Shown: in pieces, positions 33,023 to 41,524 of the stretch
Numbering within the stretch: position 1 is the first letter of the stretch
How the letters are laid out: every line of letters starts with the position of its first letter
Source: Microbaculum marinisediminis
Lineage (GTDB): Bacteria; Pseudomonadota; Alphaproteobacteria; Rhizobiales; Tepidamorphaceae
Direction: 5' to 3'
NCBI RefSeq assembly: GCF_025397915.1
Contig: NZ_JALIDZ010000005.1
Location: 124,001-188,000 of the forward strand
Length of the DNA: 64,000 nucleotides
Notes under the pieces: model-generated
The model's database searches: none
Told to the model about the DNA's origin: nothing
The model's input: only the letters and a program-made list of their open reading frames with translations
Position numbers and translations under genes: made by a program

Positions 33023-35383
33023 TCAGTGCTTCTCGACGAAGCTGTCGAGCACCCGCTTCGGGCCCGAATGGTCGAACTTCACGGTCAGCTTGTTGCCGTC
33101 GACCGCGGTGATGCGGCCGTAGCCGAACTTCTGATGGAAGACGCGCTCGCCGACGGAATAGCCGGAGTCGGTGCCGGTCGAGCGGGCGAGCACCTCGCCC
33201 TCCAGCATCGGCGGTTCCTTCCACGGATTGCTGTTCGCCGTGCGCTCCCGGTTCTTCTGCGCCCGCTGCCAGCCAGGGGTGGAATAGGTCGAGGCGAAGG
33301 GCTCGCGCTCGTCGAAGCGGCTGTTGCCGTAGCCGCCCCCGTAGCCGCCGCCGCTCGTCCTCAGCGAGCCGGTGTCGACGACCTCGACATTCTTTTCCGG
33401 CAGTTCGTCGAGGAAGCGCGAGGCCGCCGTCGACTGCCACAGGCCGTGGATGCGGCGGTTGGTGGCGAAAAAGAGCGCGGCGCGGCGCTTGGCCCGCGTG
33501 ATGCCGACATAGGCGAGGCGGCGCTCCTCCTCCAGCCCGGCGCGGCCGCTCTCGTCCAGCGAGCGCTGATGCGGGAACAGGCCTTCCTCCCAGCCGGGCA
33601 GGAAGACGGTGCCGAATTCCAGGCCCTTGGCTGCGTGGAGGGTCATCAGGCTGACCTTTTCCCCGTCGTCGCCGGACTCGGTGTCCATCACCAGCGAGAT
33701 ATGTTCGAGGAAGCCGAGCATGGACTCGAACTCCTCCATGGAGCGCAGCAGTTCCTTCAGGTTCTCCAGCCGGCCCGGCGCGTCGGCCGAGCGTTCGCGC
33801 TGCCACATCTCGGTATAGCCGGATTCCTCGAGGATGATCGCGGCGAGCTCCGCCTGGGGCAGGGCGTCGAGCTGGCCGCGCCAGCGCGCGAAGGATTCCA
33901 TCAGGCTGCGCAGGCTGTTGCGCGCCTTGGCCTTCAATTCCTCGGATTCGGTCAGCTCCAGCGCCGCCTGCATCATCGGGATGCCGCGCGCCCGCGCCAC
34001 GTCGTGGATGGTGCGCACGGTGGCGTCGCCGATGCCGCGCCGCGGCGTGTTGACGATGCGCTCGAAGGCGAGGTCGTCGGCCGGCTGCATGGTGGCGCGC
34101 AGATAGGCCACGGCGTCGCGGATCTCGGCGCGCTCGTAGAAGCGGGGGCCGCCGATGACGCGGTAGGGCAGGCCCAGCGTGATGAAGCGGTCCTCGAACT
34201 CGCGCATCTGGAACGACGCGCGCACCAGGATCGCCATGTCGTCGAGCGATTCCCCGTCGCGCTGCAGCCGCTCGATCTCGTCGCCGATCAGCCGGGCCTC
34301 CTCCTCGGAATCCCAGGCGCAGGTGACGGTCACCTTGTCGCCGGCGTCGCCCTTGGTGTGCAGGGTCTTGCCGAGCCGGCCCTCGTTGTGGGCGATCAGG
34401 TGCGAGGCGGCCTCGAGGATGTTCGACGTCGAGCGGTAGTTCTGCTCCAGCCGGATCACCACGGCGCCGGGGAAATCCTTCTCGAAGCGCAGGATGTTGT
34501 CCACCTCGGCGCCGCGCCAGCCGTAGATCGACTGGTCGTCGTCGCCGACGCAGCACAGGTTCGGCTCGTCCTTCTGGGCGAGCAGGCGCAGCCACAGGTA
34601 CTGGGCGACGTTGGTGTCCTGGTACTCGTCGACCAGCATGTAGCGGAAGCGGTCCTGATAGCTCGTCAGGATGTCCGGGTTCTCGCGGAACAGTCGTATG
34701 ACCTCCAGGAGAAGGTCGCCGAAATCCACCGCGTTGAGGGTCTTCAGCCGCGCCTGATAGGCCTTGTAGAGCTCGTCGCCCATGCCGGCGAAGGCGTAGG
34801 CGTCGCCCGACGGCACCTTGTCGGGGGTGAGCGCGCGGTTCTTCCAGCGGTCGATGGAGGCGGCGAGCTGGCGCGCCGGCCAGCGCTTCTCGTCGAGGTC
34901 GGCGGCCTGGATCACCTGCTTCAGAAGGCGGATCTGGTCGTCTGTGTCGAGGATGGTGAAGTCGCGCTTGAGGTCGACGGCCTCGGCGTGGCTGCGCAGG
35001 ATCTTCACGCAGATCGAATGGAAGGTGCCAAGCCAGGGCATGCCCTCGACGGATTCGCCGATCAGCTTGCCGATGCGCTCCTTCATCTCGCGCGCCGCCT
35101 TGTTGGTGAAGGTCACCGCCAGGATCTGGCCGGGGCGGGCAAGGCCCTGCGTGAGGATGTGGGCGATCCGCGTGGTCAGCACCCGCGTCTTGCCGGTGCC
35201 CGCGCCGGCGAGCACCAGCACGGGACCTCCCAGCGTTTCGATCGCGCGCGATTGCTCCGGGTTCAGCCCCTGGAGATACGCGGGGCCCGCGGCCGCGCGC
35301 GCCCGCGCGGCAATGCCGCCGGGGCGGGGAGATGTCGCCGGTGGGGGCGTGTCATGCATGGGGTCTATGTGGCGTTCGGCCAT
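33023..35383 (-). CDS. PcrA/UvrD-type DNA helicase
   Basis: A 786-residue SF1A 3'-5' helicase for repair and removal of stalled or RecA-coated complexes. Motifs in order: QSRAIE, AGAGTGKT (59-66), AVTFTNKAAREMKERI, DEYQDTN, CVGDDDQSIYGWRGA, QNYRSTSNIL, LMTLHAAKGLEF and YVGITRAKR. A C-terminal Tudor-like domain (GERVFHQKFGYGRI) is as in PcrA. The ATG at 35383 or the one 8 codons later could be the start. Confidence 0.93.
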   Translation of the reverse strand: MAERHIDPMHDTPPPATSPRPGGIAARARAAAGPAYLQGLNPEQSRAIETLGGPVLVLAGAGTGKTRVLTTRIAHILTQGLARPGQILAVTFTNKAAREMKERIGKLIGESVEGMPWLGTFHSICVKILRSHAEAVDLKRDFTILDTDDQIRLLKQVIQAADLDEKRWPARQLAASIDRWKNRALTPDKVPSGDAYAFAGMGDELYKAYQARLKTLNAVDFGDLLLEVIRLFRENPDILTSYQDRFRYMLVDEYQDTNVAQYLWLRLLAQKDEPNLCCVGDDDQSIYGWRGAEVDNILRFEKDFPGAVVIRLEQNYRSTSNILEAASHLIAHNEGRLGKTLHTKGDAGDKVTVTCAWDSEEEARLIGDEIERLQRDGESLDDMAILVRASFQMREFEDRFITLGLPYRVIGGPRFYERAEIRDAVAYLRATMQPADDLAFERIVNTPRRGIGDATVRTIHDVARARGIPMMQAALELTESEELKAKARNSLRSLMESFARWRGQLDALPQAELAAIILEESGYTEMWQRERSADAPGRLENLKELLRSMEEFESMLGFLEHISLVMDTESGDDGEKVSLMTLHAAKGLEFGTVFLPGWEEGLFPHQRSLDESGRAGLEEERRLAYVGITRAKRRAALFFATNRRIHGLWQSTAASRFLDELPEKNVEVVDTGSLRTSGGGYGGGYGNSRFDEREPFASTYSTPGWQRAQKNRERTANSNPWKEPPMLEGEVLARSTGTDSGYSVGERVFHQKFGYGRITAVDGNKLTVKFDHSGPKRVLDSFVEKH

Positions 35384-35482
35384 CGGATGGATATGGCGTG
35401 TTCCTGATTCGGGCTCAAGAGACTGTAGCGCGAAATGGCGGCGGGGAGGGGAATTGGCGGGTTTGTTCCCCTACTCCCCCAT

Positions 35483-35545
35483 TCGCGCATCAGCCGTTCG
35501 ATCAGCGCGACCGCCTGGTCCCGACACGGGACCCGGTCCTTCACC
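35483..35545 (-). pseudogene. Remnant of a tetR 3' end; left direct repeat
   Basis: Matches 36816-36878 at the end of the tetR gene: 38 of 39 identical bases (35483-35521), then 17 of 24. On the minus strand it keeps the tetR frame, reading VKDR then DQAVALIERLMRE, against VKEQ then DQAVALIERLMCD in the intact gene. It lies 12 bases after the ATPase stop codon, so the ATPase gene is flanked by two copies of a tetR tail. Confidence 0.78.
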
Positions 35546-35557
35546 CGCCCCGGCGGC

Positions 35558-36715
35558 CTAGCGCTTCGGCCAGTCCCACGCCGGCGGATCGGGACAGTCG
35601 GTGACCGTTTCGCCGAGTTCCTTTCGCAGCTCGTAGGCGACGGTGTCGCGCTCCCCCGACAGCGCCTCGACGAGGCCCGAGGCATGGGAGACCACGATCA
35701 CCTGGGAGCGCTCCGCCGCCGTCGCGATCAGCCGGGCGAGTGCCGGCAGCAGGTTCGGATGCAGGCTCGTTTCCGGCTCGTTCAGGACGATCAGCGGCGC
35801 GGGGCGCGGCGTCATGAGCGCGACGGCGAGCAGCAGGTAGCGCAGGGTCCCGTCGGACAGCTCGGCGGTCGACAGCGGCCGCAACAGGCCGTGCTGATGC
35901 ATCAGGAGTTCGAACAGGCCGTTGCCGACCGACACTTCAATGGAGGAACCGGGAAAGGCGTCGGCGATTGCCTCGTCGAGCGCCACGGGATTGCCGATCT
36001 CGCGGATGGTCTGGAACGCGGCCGCGAGGTCGGCGCCGTCGCCGGCGAGCGTCAGGGTGCGCGTGCCGATCTGCGGGCGGCGCGCCGGCGCGTCACGGTC
36101 GGTGCGCAGGTGGTCGTAGAAGCGCCAGCCGCGCATCCGCTCGCGTAGCTCCAGAAGCTCCGGCGCGCTCGTCGGGTCGGCGGCGTGCGTCATCATGGAA
36201 TCGAAGCTCGGCAGCGTCGACAGGACGGTGTCGCGCGTCCCCGTCTCGCTGAGCACCTGCACGGCCGGTCCGCGCCGCGAGGCGATCTCGTTGGCGCGGC
36301 GCAGGCACTCGCCCGCCCACAGCGCCTCGGCCTTGATCTCGGGATCCTGGTTGAAGGCCGAGGTCGCGTCTGCGGGCGGCAGGCCGAGATCGATCGCGTA
36401 GCCGTAGTCGTCGCTGGCGAAGCCGAGCTTCAGCGCGACCCGGCCCTTGCGCAGCGTACCCTGGACGGGCTGGTGTCCGGCCTTCATGGCTCGCGAGAAG
36501 GCTTCCGGCCCCGCCCAGAGCGTCGACTCCAGCCCGCCCTCGCGGGCCAGCGCGCCGATCACCCGCCCTTGCGCCACATCGGCGAGCAGGCGGACGGCAC
36601 GGTAGAGGCTCGACTTGCCGCTGCCGTTGGCGCCGGTGACGAGCGTCAGCCGCTCGAGCGGCATCACCAGCTCGCGGATGGAGCGGTAGCCGGAAATGGC
36701 CAGCGTGGTGATCAT
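35558..36715 (-). CDS. AAA (SMC/OLD-like) ATPase, COG4637 type
   Basis: A 385-residue ABC-type ATPase. The N-terminal ISGYRSIRELVMPLERLTLVTGANGSGKSS contains Walker A. The C-terminal half has the signature-like STAELSDGTLRYLLLAVAL, Walker B LIVLNEPETSLHP and the H-loop SHASGLVEAL. There is no TOPRIM nuclease domain. Related proteins occur both as housekeeping orphans and in defence cassettes. The ATG at 36715 begins the conserved domain. The gene is bracketed by direct repeats of the tetR tail, which suggests insertion. Confidence 0.85.
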   Translation of the reverse strand: MITTLAISGYRSIRELVMPLERLTLVTGANGSGKSSLYRAVRLLADVAQGRVIGALAREGGLESTLWAGPEAFSRAMKAGHQPVQGTLRKGRVALKLGFASDDYGYAIDLGLPPADATSAFNQDPEIKAEALWAGECLRRANEIASRRGPAVQVLSETGTRDTVLSTLPSFDSMMTHAADPTSAPELLELRERMRGWRFYDHLRTDRDAPARRPQIGTRTLTLAGDGADLAAAFQTIREIGNPVALDEAIADAFPGSSIEVSVGNGLFELLMHQHGLLRPLSTAELSDGTLRYLLLAVALMTPRPAPLIVLNEPETSLHPNLLPALARLIATAAERSQVIVVSHASGLVEALSGERDTVAYELRKELGETVTDCPDPPAWDWPKR

Positions 36716-36805
36716 CGGCGCACTAGAGACGGATTCGCGCCCCACGTCGCCGGTATGGCGGTGTGCCCGCCGGCGGGCCCCCGGGGCCGTCCACGGCTCC
36801 ACCGA

Positions 36806-37381
36806 TCACGCGCAGTCGCACATCAGCCGTTCGATCAGCGCGACCGCCTGGTCCTGGCTCAGGCCCTGTTCCTTCACCAGTGCGCGCCATGTCTCGAAGC
36901 TGAGCGCCATGACGAGGCCGGCGCGCAGCGCCGTCTCGTCGTCGCGCGGCAGCCAGGCGTCCAGAATGATGTCGGCAGCCGCCGCCCACAGGGCGTGGTA
37001 GGGTCGCACGACTGGATGGTCGCGCGCGTCGGCCAGGACGTGGCCCATCATCTGCTGCGTCTCGGCGTGATAGGCGTAGGCCTCGCCCAGCCCGTGGCGC
37101 AGCCGTTCCAGCGGATCGTCGATCCGCCGCCAGGTCTGCGGGTCGGGGAAGGGGTGGCGCTCGAAATAGAGGCCCGAGCAGGCGCGCGACAGCGTCGGCT
37201 CGTCGGGAAAATGGCGATAGACCGTGACCTTGCCGACGCCGGCCTGCTTGGCGACGTCGGCCATGCTGGTCGCCGCAGGGCCCTTGGTCTGATGCAGCGC
37301 GATCGTCGCCTCGACGATCCTGCGCCGCGTCTCGGCCTGGCTTTCGGCGCGCTTCCGCATCCGGTAGGGGCGTTTGTTCAT
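36806..37381 (-). CDS. TetR-family regulator
   Basis: A 191-residue repressor. The N-terminal HTH has TRRRIVEATIALHQTKGPAATSMADVAKQAGVGKVTVYRHFPDE, and a helical ligand domain follows. Target and ligand are unknown. Its last 63 bases before the end are duplicated 1.3 kb downstream, beyond the ATPase gene. Confidence 0.88.
   Translation of the reverse strand: MNKRPYRMRKRAESQAETRRRIVEATIALHQTKGPAATSMADVAKQAGVGKVTVYRHFPDEPTLSRACSGLYFERHPFPDPQTWRRIDDPLERLRHGLGEAYAYHAETQQMMGHVLADARDHPVVRPYHALWAAAADIILDAWLPRDDETALRAGLVMALSFETWRALVKEQGLSQDQAVALIERLMCDCA
36816..36854 (-). repeat. Right direct repeat within tetR 3' end
   Basis: This is the 39-base segment inside the intact tetR that recurs at 35483-35521 with one mismatch, in the same orientation, on the far side of the ATPase gene. 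Confidence 0.9.
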
Positions 37382-37454
37382 GACGTTCGGAGTATAGCAG
37401 ATCCGGGCTATGTCGTGCGGTCAGCCGATGATGTCGATCAAAGCGTGGCGGGCG

Positions 37455-37799
37455 TCACGGGGCGCCCGCGCGCCGGCGCATCCACTCGGCGAGCGCTTCG
37501 TGATCGCGCTGCGGGCAGGCGCTGTGGCGGTCGAGAAACGCGGCGAGCTCGGCCTGCCGCGCGCGGGCGGTTTCGCCGCCGGTGCCCGCGAAATAGGCCC
37601 CGGCGAGCTTGTTCGCCTCGTGGCAGCGTCCGCAATAGGCATCGAAGATCGCCGCCCCGGCCGCGTCGTCGCCGGCAGACATCGGCGGAACGTCGGGACA
37701 GGCCTCGGGTTGCGTCTCCTGCGCGTGCGCCGGCCCTGCCACCAGGGCCGTCATCAGGGCCAGGCCCATGAGAGCCGAAAGGATCACCGACATCCGCAT
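37455..37799 (-). CDS. Small periplasmic c-type cytochrome
   Basis: A 114-residue protein with a signal peptide (cleavage near AHA-QE, 26). It has a single heme-binding motif CGRCH (Cys56, Cys59, His60). Two further cysteines could form a disulphide. No clear distal Met stands out other than in the C-terminal helix (EWM). It is probably an electron carrier; the partner is unknown. Confidence 0.82.
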   Translation of the reverse strand: MRMSVILSALMGLALMTALVAGPAHAQETQPEACPDVPPMSAGDDAAGAAIFDAYCGRCHEANKLAGAYFAGTGGETARARQAELAAFLDRHSACPQRDHEALAEWMRRRAGAP

Positions 37800-37926
37800 C
37801 CGAAAAGCCCGCTTCTGCGCGTCCGACAGGGATGGCGACAGATTACCGGGTCTCGATCGGCGCTGCCAACGGTCACGCTGTCACAGGCCGATCACATCGG
37901 TCCGTCTGCCGAAACGGCAGGCATGG

Positions 37927-38493
37927 CTACGGATGCGCCGTGACCCGGGCCGACAGCGTGTTGCTCTTATAGAGCCGTCCGGCGGTCTGGTACTCCACAT
38001 AGCCAGCGATCGTGTAGGCCTTCGCCTCCTTCATCGTGAGGCCGGTGTTTATCTGTCTGGCCTGGGCGTCGACGCTCAGGAAGTCCCAGCAATAGGGCCC
38101 GTCGCCCGACCAGAGGAAGCAGACGCGCTTCACGTCGGGCGCATGGTCGCCGGCATAGGACAGCGAGACCGGAACGCTGGCGCCGACGGACGGATCGGGA
38201 TCGATGCGCATCGCCGTCAGTTCGATGTGATGGGGCCTCTCCACCGCCGGTGCGGGCGCCGGCGCCGCCCGGGGCGCCTGGGGCAGGGTCGCTACCGCCA
38301 TCTCCTGCGGGGGAGCCGCGTCGCCGTCGCTGCCGTCCGCCGGCGTGGCGGCGCTATCCCCGGATTGCGGGATTGCGGTCTCGACCGCATCCGGGGACGC
38401 GCCGAGTTGCGTGCCAAGTTGCGTGTAGGAAGGCCTGGGCCCCTCGCATGCGGCAGCGAGGCCTGCAGCCAGCACGATGACGATAAGTCTCAT
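37927..38493 (-). CDS. Lipoprotein of unknown function
   Basis: A 188-residue predicted lipoprotein: signal MRLIVIVLAAGLAAAC with lipobox Cys16. An Ala/Pro-rich linker runs to about residue 85, followed by a beta-rich domain of about 100 residues (VCFLWSGDGPYCWDF, VEYQTAGRLYKSNTLSARV). The ATG at 38493 is chosen because it gives the signal peptide; the frame is open further upstream. Confidence 0.75.
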   Translation of the reverse strand: MRLIVIVLAAGLAAACEGPRPSYTQLGTQLGASPDAVETAIPQSGDSAATPADGSDGDAAPPQEMAVATLPQAPRAAPAPAPAVERPHHIELTAMRIDPDPSVGASVPVSLSYAGDHAPDVKRVCFLWSGDGPYCWDFLSVDAQARQINTGLTMKEAKAYTIAGYVEYQTAGRLYKSNTLSARVTAHP

Positions 38494-38955
38494 AAGCGGC
38501 GATGTGCCCTGATTGGCCGACTGTTCGGGATAGCCCGCGCTCAGTGACGGCCGCGCGATTTCGATTGCTCCGGGGCGATCGGTCGGATCGCCATGCCGAT
38601 GTGCGACGCCGGATAACAAAGATCCTATACGTATGGACGAGGGCGGTGGACAAGTCCCCTGACGGGTATCCGACAGGATTATTTTTCCGGCGCGGCGTCG
38701 TGGGCACCGGGCTGTGGCTTTCTGCTGAAATATCCGGCTTTGGCCGCCCCATGCCGCCGGTTCGTCGGGCGCCGATTACGTCGGCCGGCCCTGAGTCCCC
38801 GGAAGTCGGGCGCCCCTTCGTCCCCGGTCGTCGGCCGCCCCTTGCTACCCGGCCGTCGGCTGCCCGCTGCTTCCCGGCCGTCGGCCACGTGGCCTCCGGC
38901 GTTCGGCGCTCGAAACGCGATGCGTTTCGTCGGCGCTTTCAGCGCCGACCGCGCC
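38494..38955. other. Intergenic region with tandem and hairpin repeats
   Basis: The left 250 bases show no gene. The rest holds four degenerate tandem units and a dispersed two-hairpin repeat, listed separately. Confidence 0.55.
38791..38892. repeat. Four degenerate ~25-base tandem repeats
   Basis: Units begin at about 38791, 38817, 38842 and 38867. They share a core of CCCCGG or CCCGG followed by TCGTCGGC or CCGTCGGC, then GCCCC or a variant. Confidence 0.75.
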
Positions 38956-38963
38956 TCACCCCA
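38899..38963. repeat. Two-hairpin dispersed repeat, copy B, abutting prfC
   Basis: Hairpin 1 is CGAAACGCGATGCGTTTCG. Hairpin 2 is GTCGGCGCTTTCAGCGCCGAC, then CCGCGCCTCACCCC. Relative to the copy at 12119 the second stem has a different sequence but is still fully paired. Its right end overlaps the last codons of prfC. Confidence 0.8.
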
Positions 38964-40575
38964 TCTCGCGGGTCGCGAGGAACCGGATGTCGGGATAGTT
39001 CTTCGCCGCGCGGTCAAGCGCCCATCTGGAATTGGCGAAGAAGACGGGTGATCCGTGCCGGTCCTGGCCCATGGTCGAGCGGTTCGCGGCGATGAAGTCC
39101 TTCAGCGCCTTGGCGTCGTCGCTGGCGACCCAGCGGGCCGTATCGTAGTTCATGCTCTCGAAGGCGATCGGCACGCCGTATTCGTTCTGCACGCGGGTGG
39201 CCAGAACGTCGAGCTGCAGCGGGCCGACGACGCCGACGATCCAGTCGGCGCCGATCATCGGGCGGTAGACCTGGGTGACGCCTTCCTCGGCCAGATCGTT
39301 CAGCGCCTTGGCGAGCTGCTTGGCCTTCATGGCGTCCGACAGGCGCACGCGGCGGATGATCTCGGGCGCGAAGTTCGGGATGCCGGTGACCTTGACGGCC
39401 TTGCCTTCGGTCAGCGTGTCGCCGACGCTCAGGGTGCCGTGATTGGGGATGCCGATGACGTCGCCGGCGACCGCCTCGTCGGCGGTCTCGCGGTCCTGGG
39501 CGAAGAAGAACATCGGGTTGGACACGGCCAGATCGCGGCCGGCGCGTACGTTCCGGAGCTTCATGCCGCGCTTGAATGTGCCCGAGCACAGCCGCAGGAA
39601 CGCGATACGGTCGCGGTGGTTCTTGTCCATGTTGGCCTGGACCTTGAACACGAAGCCGGTCACGTCGTCGGAGGCCGCGGAGATCGGCTCGGGATCGGCC
39701 GGTTGCGGGCGCGGGGCGGGCGCCCAGTCGCCGATCGCGCGCAGCAGTTCGGGCACCCCGATCGCCTTCAGCGCCGAGCCGAAGAAGACCGGCGTCATAT
39801 GGCCGCCGCGATAGGCCTCGACGTCGAAGTCCGGCAGGGCGGCGCTGGCGAGCTGGAGGTTCTCGATCGCGCTGGCCGCATACGGGTTGGCCATCAGCTC
39901 GGAATCCTCGGAGAGCGCGTCGATATCGCCCGCGATCGCCCGGCCCGGCGCGCCGTCCTTCCCGATCAGCCGGTGCTGGCCGAGATCGACGCAGCCCTGG
40001 AAATCGACGCCCATGCCCAGCGGCCAGACGACCGGCACGACGTCGAGCGCCAGCGTGTCGGCGATCTCGTCGAGGATCTCCAGCGGATCGCGGCCCTCGC
40101 GGTCGATCTTGTTGACGAAGGTGATGATCGGGATGTCCCGGAGACGGCAGACCTCGAACAGCTTCAGGGTCTGGCTCTCGATGCCCTTGGCCGCGTCGAC
40201 CACCATGACGGCGGAATCGACCGCCGTCAGCGTACGGTAGGTGTCTTCGGAGAAATCCGAGTGGCCCGGCGTGTCGAGCAGGTTGAAGGTCAGCCCGTCG
40301 CGCTCGAAGGTCATCACCGAGGACGACACCGAGATGCCGCGCTTCTGCTCGATCTCCATCCAGTCGGAGCGGGTGCGGCGTTGCTCGCCGCGGGCGCGCA
40401 CCTGGCCAGCCTGGCGGATCGCGCCGGAGGCGAACAGCAGCTTTTCGGTCAGCGTCGTCTTGCCGGCGTCCGGATGCGAGATGATCGCGAAGGTGCGCCG
40501 CGCCTCATAGGGCTTGAGGCCGCCGGCGGCGGGGCGGACGGCTTGCGCAGACGTGGCGTCTAGGGTGTCGGTCAT
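38956..40575 (-). CDS. prfC: Peptide chain release factor 3
   Basis: A GTPase that recycles RF1/RF2 from the ribosome. The 539-residue protein has G1 HPDAGKTTL (34-42), the switch RGISVSSSVM, G3 DTPGHSDF and G4 NKID. The domains following the GTPase are as in RF3, with the family element MFFFAQDRE. It stands alone. Confidence 0.95.
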   Translation of the reverse strand: MTDTLDATSAQAVRPAAGGLKPYEARRTFAIISHPDAGKTTLTEKLLFASGAIRQAGQVRARGEQRRTRSDWMEIEQKRGISVSSSVMTFERDGLTFNLLDTPGHSDFSEDTYRTLTAVDSAVMVVDAAKGIESQTLKLFEVCRLRDIPIITFVNKIDREGRDPLEILDEIADTLALDVVPVVWPLGMGVDFQGCVDLGQHRLIGKDGAPGRAIAGDIDALSEDSELMANPYAASAIENLQLASAALPDFDVEAYRGGHMTPVFFGSALKAIGVPELLRAIGDWAPAPRPQPADPEPISAASDDVTGFVFKVQANMDKNHRDRIAFLRLCSGTFKRGMKLRNVRAGRDLAVSNPMFFFAQDRETADEAVAGDVIGIPNHGTLSVGDTLTEGKAVKVTGIPNFAPEIIRRVRLSDAMKAKQLAKALNDLAEEGVTQVYRPMIGADWIVGVVGPLQLDVLATRVQNEYGVPIAFESMNYDTARWVASDDAKALKDFIAANRSTMGQDRHGSPVFFANSRWALDRAAKNYPDIRFLATREMG

Positions 40576-40770
40576 CGGCTGTTCAGGGCGATTTCAGGAA
40601 AAAGCGCGCGGACCATAAGGGAACCGCGCGCTAAAGTGTAGTCCGCCGGTGGAAATGGCGGTCAATGAGGTCACTCATACAGGTGGTGGTTCCGGGGCCG
40701 GATTACCAGAGGGGGGGCGCCGATTTCCGCTCGCTCCCGCTTTCGCGGGGATGCGGGGCATCTTGAGACG

Positions 40771-41442
40771 TCAGCGGGCCAGATGCTCGTCGAACCAGCG
40801 CAGGGTGCGCCCCCAGGCGATCACCGTGCTGCCGGGATCGAAGCTTGCCCGCTCGTCGCAGGAAAAGCCGTGCCCGGCCGGATAGACGTGGATGTCGCAG
40901 TCCGGCCGCTTGGCGATCACCGTCTCGACGTCGCGCATCGGGATCGACTGGTCGGTCTCGCCGTAGTGGAGCTGCGTCGGCACCTTGGGCGTCTCGTCGG
41001 CATGGGCGGTGATGCGGCCGCCGTAATAGCCGACGGCGGCGGCGATGCCGTTCAGGCGGGTGGCGGCGAGGAAGGCGATCGAGCCGCCGAGGCAATAGCC
41101 GACCACGCCGGCCTTGCCGGTGCCGGACAGGGCGGCGATAGCGGCCTTGGTGTCGCGCAGCATGGCATTGACATCGATGTCGGCGAGGAATTTCCGGGCC
41201 GCTTCCACCTCCTCGGGCGTGTAACCGCTCTCGAAACCGGGTTGCTGGCGGTCGAACAGGGCCGGCGCGACGGCCGCGTAGCCGAGCGCCGCGTAACGGT
41301 CGCAGACGGCGCGGATATGCGTGTTGACGCCGAAGATCTCCTGGACGACGACCAATCCGCCGCGAGGCCTTCCCTCCGGGTCGGCGCGGTAGGCGCCGAG
41401 CTCGAAGCCGTCCTCGGCGGTAAGCTTGATCATCTGGCCCAT
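40771..41442 (-). CDS. Dienelactone hydrolase family protein
   Basis: A 223-residue alpha/beta hydrolase. The catalytic triad is Cys117 (GYCLGGS), Asp164 (GETDQSIP) and His191 (AGHGFSCDER). The oxyanion element VVVQEIFGVN is typical of the family. It may hydrolyse lactones or esters; the natural substrate is unknown. It lies downstream of a ClC gene on the same strand. A REP-like unit (CCCGCTTTCGCGGGG) sits just after its stop, near 40737. Confidence 0.85.
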   Translation of the reverse strand: MGQMIKLTAEDGFELGAYRADPEGRPRGGLVVVQEIFGVNTHIRAVCDRYAALGYAAVAPALFDRQQPGFESGYTPEEVEAARKFLADIDVNAMLRDTKAAIAALSGTGKAGVVGYCLGGSIAFLAATRLNGIAAAVGYYGGRITAHADETPKVPTQLHYGETDQSIPMRDVETVIAKRPDCDIHVYPAGHGFSCDERASFDPGSTVIAWGRTLRWFDEHLAR

Positions 41443-41524
41443 GGGTCCCTCTTGTCCGTCGGTTCGTCGGTCCTCCCGGCTCTAGCACCGTTTCGGGACG
41501 GAATCATGTTCGATCGGACGCCCG

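Noticed and set aside
35384-35460. Possible SOS box upstream of the PcrA-like gene
   Set aside because: GTTC-N7-GGGC is only half a match; the second GTTC is absent.
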